Source: Dillenia suffruticosa
Lineage: Eukaryota; Streptophyta; Magnoliopsida; Dilleniales; Dilleniaceae
Length of the DNA stretch: 64,000 nucleotides
Assembly: GCA_033439265.1 (NCBI GenBank)
Contig: JAVTVX010000024.1
Span: 16,414,501 to 16,478,500 of the forward strand
Direction of reading: 5' to 3'
This document shows positions 58,949 through 64,000 of this stretch, piece after piece; position 1 is the first letter of the stretch, and every line of letters starts with the position of its first letter. The position numbers and the translations under genes were made by a program. The notes beneath the pieces are model-generated. The model saw only the letters and a list, made by a program, of their open reading frames with translations. It made no database searches and was not told the DNA's origin.

Positions 58949-59151
58949 TTCTTCTGTGTGAGATTTAAGAGTATCAAACTAACACGTTTTGATTTGATGT
59001 GGTGAGATGAAGAAGAGGAGGTTTAGCAGAGAGAGGAAAAGAAGAAGAAATGAGGTTTAGTGTGATTGTGTTTATATTGTGAGAGAGAGATTGGATGGGT
59101 GAATGGTGAACGAATAAGAGATGAGAGCAATAAATAAGAGATAAGAGTGAG
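58949..59151. other. Left flank of the 59.15-kb CACTA element
   Basis: Upstream region of the transposon-protein gene, with GAGAGAGA and AATAAGAGAT words. It ends in the target triplet GAG (59149-59151). Confidence 0.5.
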
Positions 59152-60054
59152 CACTGCAAAAAAACACGGTTTTAGTCAAGAATTTTCGCGACGGAAAAAA
59201 TTCGTCATTATTTTGCGACGGATTTAGCGACGAAAAAGTTTTTCGTCTCTAATTTGCCACAAAATTTGCAACGAAAAGGAAGTCGTGGCTAAATTAGCGA
59301 CGGACACATTATTCGTAGCAAAATTCGTCGCTAATTAGTGACGAAAAAATTTTCGTTGCTAAATTCGTCGCTAATTAGTGACCAAAAAATTTTCGTGGCT
59401 AAATTCGTCGCTAATTGGGCACAAAAAATTTTTCGTTGCAAATTTCGTCGCTAAATATGGTAAAATTTTGCCACGGATTTAAAATTCGTCGCAAAATTTA
59501 ATCTTTTTTAAATTATTTTTTTATTTTTCTTTTTATTTTATTAATATGTAATATTTAAGTTAAAAATTAATTTTGCGACGGATTTGTTTTCCGTCGCTAG
59601 ATGAAAATCTCAATCCGTCGCTAGGTTTTTTATATATAATTAAATAAAATATATCCAGTAATTTAGCGACGGATTAAAATCCATCGCTGAATTTAATCTT
59701 TTTTTAATTAGAATTTTATTTTAATAATTTCAGCGACGGATTCCAAATCCGTCGCTGAATTTTATATTCTTTTAATTATAATTTTATTTTATTTTTATTT
59801 TATTTTATTAATTTATATTAACAAATCATATTATTATTTTTTAATATTTTAATTTACATTTTATTTTATTATATTATATTTCATTTTTTAGAAGAATAAT
59901 GTTATTTAATTCTAAAAAAAACCATATATTTTATTTTATTTAAATTATATATATTTTTTAATTAATTTGATTTAATATTTTTTATAATTGTATAGATAGT
60001 TTTATTTTATTTGTATTATTTTATTCAATAATATAAATTTTTTAATTAAATATT

Positions 60055-60390
60055 AATGCCTGCGCGGGCCGCGCATGCACGCACGGGCGCCTGCCTGCCT
60101 GGGCGCCCGCGCCCTGAGCGCGCCTGCCTCGGCGTCCGCGTGTGCCTGCCTGGACGCCTGCGCCCCAGCAGGCGCGCGCGCACGCCCGCGCGTGCCTGCT
60201 TGGGCGCCCGCGCCTGGGCGTGCCTGCCTGGGCGCCTAGGCAGGCGCACGGGCACCCAGGCAGGCAGGTGCGGGCGCCTGCGCCCCAGCAGGGCCCCGCA
60301 CCCGCGCCTGCTGGGGCGTGCCTGCCTGGGCGCCTAGGCAGGCACGCAAGCGCCAGGCAGGCAGGCGCGGGCGTCCGCGCCTGGGCTCCC
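60055..60390. repeat. GC-rich array with perfect palindromes
   Basis: Built from GCCTGCCTGGGCGCC and CGCCCCAGCAGG. The segment 60316-60347 has perfect 12-base arms (GCGTGCCTGCCT and its complement) around GGGCGCCT; a shorter relative is near 60218-60247. The Ala/Arg/Pro-rich frames on both strands are products of the repeat. Confidence 0.8.
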
Positions 60391-60414
60391 TTTGTTTTAA
60401 TACTAAAAAAACTT

Positions 60415-60490
60415 GCAGGTGCAGAGATTCGAATCTTGGATTTCGGATTTGAACAGAAGACATATCACCACTACACTACCGCTTAGTGTT
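60415..60490 (-). other. tRNA-like module, left of the pair
   Basis: Minus strand: AGCGGTAGTGTAGTGGTGAT is A-box-like (TAGTGTAGTGG) and AAGATTCGAATCTC is B-box-like. It lies next to the GC-rich array and faces away from the module at 60982. Confidence 0.5.
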
Positions 60491-60981
60491 AGTGTTGTGT
60501 GATAATATTTTTTGTTTTCTTTTTTCCTCCTTTTTGTTTCCTATTCTTACTTTTTTTTTCCTTTGGTTTTTTTTTTCTTTCTATTTTCATTTCTTATATA
60601 TAATAATTTTATTGAAATTTGAATAAAAATATTTTGTGATTAAATATATAGATTTTTTAAATTATTAATATATTATAATTTATTGATAATTATAATTTTA
60701 TAGTTTTGAGATGTATTTTTAAATTATGGATTAAAAAATAAAAATAAAAATGAAAAAGAATAATAAAATAATAAAATAAAAGAAAAAAGAAGAAATCAAA
60801 ATATAATATTAATATATTTTTTAATTAATTTATTATTTTATTTTAAATTAGTATTTTATTATTTTTTTTAATTAAAAATTATCATATTTATTATTTTTAA
60901 TTAATATTATTTTAGGTTGGTGGTATAAATAAAAAAAGTTTTTATATTTATTATTTTAAATTGTTATTATATATTATTTTA

Positions 60982-61035
60982 GGTTGGTGGTTTATAGGTT
61001 GCGTGTGTGTGCAGCAGTTCAGAGTTCGAACCACG
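60982..61035 (+). other. tRNA-like module, right of the pair
   Basis: Plus strand: GGTTGGTGGTTTATAGGTT is A-box-like and CAGAGTTCGAACCAC is B-box-like. It is followed by the second GC-rich block of this element. Confidence 0.45.
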
Positions 61036-61626
61036 GTGGAGGCAGAAAGTGCGGCATTTTCCAGCAATTAAGAGTTGATGTTGCGCGGGGGTGCTAGCTC
61101 GGGCGGGCAGGTGGGGTGATGGCTTGGGCCGGCAGGGCGGGCAGGTTGCAGGTTGGTGCTGGGGTGGGTGGGCATGTGGCTCTGCTGTCTCATGGGCAAA
61201 GCATATGGAATCAGCGACGGATTTGGAATCCGTCGCTCATTCAGCAACGGCGATGGATTTAGAATCCGTCGCTAATTCAGCGACGGATAATTTTTTGACG
61301 AGTTTGTTTTCCCCTAAATTAGTGACGGATTTTAGCGATAAAAATTATCTGTCGCTAAATTTAGCGACGAATAATTTTTCGACACTAAATTTTGTGACGA
61401 ATTTTAGCGACGAAAACTTATTTGTCGCTAAATTTAGCGACGGATTTCAGATTTTTGTCGCTAAATTTAGCGACGGATTTCTAATTTTCGTTGCTAAATT
61501 TTTGCGAATCGTTATTAGTGACGAAAAATTTTTCGTCGCTAAATCCGTCGCTAATGTTTTTAACGACGAATTTTTTTAAAATTTTTATAACTAAATTTGT
61601 GGCTAAAATGCTATTTTTTTGTAGTG

Positions 61627-62757
61627 GAGGGTGATAAGAGGGAGAAAGAGTGTTAAATAGAATTTAATGGTTTAGGTTTATTAATTGTTATTGATGTTCA
61701 TTTGTGTTGTCAGTTGTCATGTTTGTCCAAGTAAGATTTTTGTAAGATTTTCTAAGGTTTGTAAGACTTGTACAAAACTTCATTTCCTCCTGATCTACTT
61801 TCTGGGACATTACTCTCCATATTGGTTTGGTTTAGTTGTTAAAGCTGCACATTTTGTTTTTATGCGGCTCCTGCACATTTGCTTCCTTTGCTTGCTTGCT
61901 GCCTGCACAGCTGCCTTACACGCCTGCTTTCTTCTCTGTTCACGCACGCGGATGACTCTTCATCTTCATATCAAGGTTGTGAGAACAAGTTAACTTGTTT
62001 TTTTTTTCTTCTCAATTTATATATTATAATATAATTTAGCACTAATAATATAGTAATATAATGTAATATTATAATTTACTAGTAATATTCATATACATAT
62101 ATATATATATATTAGTAATATAGTAATATAGTAATAAATAAATGTAATATAGTAATGTAATATTATATAGTGTAATTTCCCATTAAATATTATATATTAC
62201 ATATATATAATGAAATATAATATAATATGAGATAATATAAGATAATATAGTAGTAACAAATAGTAATATATAAAAATATATTATAGTAATATAGCAATAA
62301 TATATAAATATGATACAACTATATTAGATATGTTAATATATTAGTAATGTATAGCAATATAGTAATATAATAATAACACACACACACACACATATATATA
62401 TAATATATATACGTAATAGTATATAAATGTAAAGTTAATATAGCAATTTGTAGTAATATATTACTCTAATATATAGTAACATAATAGTAATTATTACTCT
62501 ATTACAATATACATTACATATATAAATATAATATAATATTGTAGTAATATATAGTAATATAATAATAATAATAATAATAATAATATAATAATATTACTTA
62601 TTATATATTATATTAGAAGTATATTTATATGATGATAGTATATATTACATGTATATTTCTACGATAATATATCCTTATGATAATATATGGTCGTAGACCA
62701 CTAATTTCATTTATTTAGGGGGTTAGTTATTACGTAACTAACCCTAATTTTTAAATC
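61627..62757. other. AT-rich DNA with microsatellites
   Basis: Tandem TATA/TAGTAATATA words throughout 62030-62690, (AC)n at about 62377-62392 next to (TA)n, and (TAA)n at about 62559-62583. A perfect inverted repeat GGGTTAGTTA / TAACTAACCC with a five-base loop is at about 62719-62743. No gene is recognised. Confidence 0.5.
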
Positions 62758-62807
62758 ATGCCAAACTCTAGAGTTATATCTAATGAAAATTCTCTCTTTG
62801 TAGAATT

Positions 62808-64000
62808 ATGCCGCCTAGACGCGGTAGACCAGTGGGACGCGGAGCTAGTCTCGCATTACCGGAGACTCCTCAAGTGCCTGACCTTCCGAGGGGACCTGAG
62901 ACCCTTGGAGTGCCTGAGCTACTTCCTCTTCACGGGCACCCCTTGTAGCGCCTACTCAACCGGCTGCTCCAGCCGAGATTCCACTACCGTCCTTTGAGGC
63001 GTTTAGGCAGGTGTATGAGTGGTACACCTCCCACAGGGTTCAGATGCCACCCCCACCACCACCGACGGCAGTGCCGACTCCTATGGTCGTGCCACCTTCA
63101 GTTGTACCAAATCAGCCCCCAGTTGTTGGTCCTTCCACTATTTCAGGACCTAGTGACACTATCTCCTCCACTTTGAGACGTATTCACGCACTCACCCAGT
63201 TGGTGAAGGAGGCGAGGCAGTTAGGCTGCATGGAGTTCGCGGGAACGGGTGATTCCACAACAAGGAAGCACTGATCAACCACACCCACAAAATTTTGACT
63301 GATCTGGGGTTGAGTGAGGACTACCGGCTTCGGATAGCAGAGAGACTCTTGGATGGCGACGCCCTCACTTGGTGAGAGCGATTTGTGACGATGCTACCGA
63401 GCCGCTGCAATGGGAGGACTTCCTGCGGAAGTTCGATCGCAGGTACTTCTTTGAGTTCCAGCAGGACCGCAAGAAGGCAGAGTTTTTGCATTTGCGGCAA
63501 GGAACCAGGACAGTGACAGAGTATGAGACGGAGATGAGGCAACTAGCTGCTTTGTTCTAGACTTGGCAATGCCGAAACAGCTACGGTTCAAGTTTGAGGA
63601 TGGTCTCAACTTGAATATCAGGAGGTTTATGACAGTGACTCCTAGTCTCTCCTTTGCGGAGATCGTGGACTCAGCACTTAGGGCGGAGGAGATCATCCGT
63701 GCTGAGGGCAGATAGCGGGAGTATAGAAAGCAGAGGAAGAAGAGATTTGAGGCTTTTTCGAGCCGGGGCTTGAAGAAGGGTAGGACTTCAGGATATCAGG
63801 GAGGCTCTTCTCAGCCGAGACAGGCATATACTGGGTAGGAATCGCGACCTCAGGGGTTTAGAGTACCGGCCCCTAGTGCCACTACTCAGAATTCAGATCA
63901 GTGGCACCCCTTTTACCGACAATGTGGTGTACACCACCCTTTTGAAGAGTGTAGGGTGCCTATTATATGCTTTCGGTGTAGGAAGTCAGGGCACATCAGG
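62808..64000 (+). pseudogene. Ty3/gypsy gag, decayed, runs off right edge
   Basis: Starts at ATG 62808 with a Pro/Arg/Gly-rich head (MPPRRGRPVGRG), typical of Tekay/Del-type gag. A TAG near 62946 and later stops break it. Readable parts: a proline run (PPPPPPTAVPTP) near 63050; LGCMEFAGTGDSTT near 63225; the capsid core ILTDLGLSEDYRLRIAERLL near 63295 and EDFLRKFDRRYFFEFQQD near 63415; RKKAEFLHLRQGTRTVTEYE near 63470; and the CCHC region beginning CFRCRKSGHIR at the window edge, preceded by QCGVHHPFEEC. No LTR or primer-binding site was seen upstream. It may be linked to the Tekay/Del solo LTR family at 14.8 kb, but this is only by clade. Confidence 0.8.

Larger units (their letters stand above)
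59152..61626. mobile_element. Non-autonomous CACTA element, 2475 bp, TSD GAG
   Basis: Left end CACTGCAAAAAAACACGGTT, right end inverted CACTACAAAAAAATAGCATT, both continuing TTAG. The 3-bp target duplication GAG is exact (59149-59151 and 61627-61629). Its left end is nearly the same as that of the element at 42510. Subterminal TTAGCGACGGA/TCCGTCGCTAA words are dense at 59190-59480, 59570-59760 and 61210-61570. In order inside: AT-rich block, GC-rich array (60055-60390), minus-strand tRNA-like module, AT-rich core, plus-strand tRNA-like module, second GC-rich block (61085-61195). No transposase is present. Confidence 0.9.

Noticed and set aside
40480..61035. Functional tRNA genes
   Set aside because: A-box and B-box words are present, but no cloverleaf with paired acceptor stem and anticodon arm could be built by eye.
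62738..62752. Telomere-like AACCCTAA word
   Set aside because: Single occurrence in the arm of a palindrome, with no tandem repetition.
63394..63696. Minus-strand 100-codon frame
   Set aside because: Antisense to the gypsy gag core.

Overview
This window is repeat-rich nuclear DNA from a flowering plant, very probably a dicot. No operons, ribosome binding sites, rRNA genes or CRISPR arrays are visible. The evidence is an intron-bearing TOM1/TOM3-type gene with clean GT/AG junctions, a STIG1-like cysteine-rich secreted-protein gene, and many remnants of typical plant transposons: Ty1/copia, Ty3/gypsy, CACTA (En/Spm), a hAT-type MITE and a Helitron-like insert. Background DNA is strongly AT-rich, and short GC-rich minisatellite islands recur in it.

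Layout. 1-3.4 kb holds two copia remnants: the end of a minus-strand element with its LTR, then a plus-strand pol fragment with its 3' LTR, split by a 361-bp hAT-type MITE. 4.9-5.9 kb holds the first five exons of a TOM1/TOM3-like gene on the minus strand; the rest of the gene is not found downstream. 7.3-13 kb is decayed LTR-like DNA, a CACTA TNP2 fragment, a GC-rich island and a short-motif array. 14.8-17.6 kb is a 2.8-kb solo LTR of Tekay/Del type with a near-perfect 5-bp target duplication. 18.4-19.65 kb is a gypsy integrase fragment. 20-21 kb is a decayed transposon-associated gene with a second copy at 57.3-58.9 kb. 22-28 kb is mostly unassigned. 28.6-37.6 kb is one minus-strand copia element whose 3' LTR is split by a 3.3-kb, extremely AT-rich Helitron-like insert. 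38.5-39.1 kb is the STIG1-like gene with one in-frame stop. 40.1-45.5 and 59.15-61.6 kb hold three non-autonomous CACTA-type elements. 46.2-56.3 kb holds a decayed CACTA transposase pair (TNPA-like and TNP2-like, minus strand) with a large higher-order repeat array. The right edge enters a gypsy gag on the plus strand.

How parts relate. The most unusual feature is the architecture of the three non-autonomous CACTA elements. All have CACTA-type ends and dense subterminal GACGGA/TCCGTC arrays. All carry GC-rich minisatellite blocks and tRNA-like modules with recognisable A-box and B-box sequences. In two of them the modules are arranged as outward-facing pairs around an AT-rich core. The TNP2/TNPA pair lies between these elements and belongs to the superfamily that would mobilise them, but both genes are broken here, so the link is inferred. 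Only the TOM1-like and STIG1-like genes look like host genes, and neither is clearly intact in this window.
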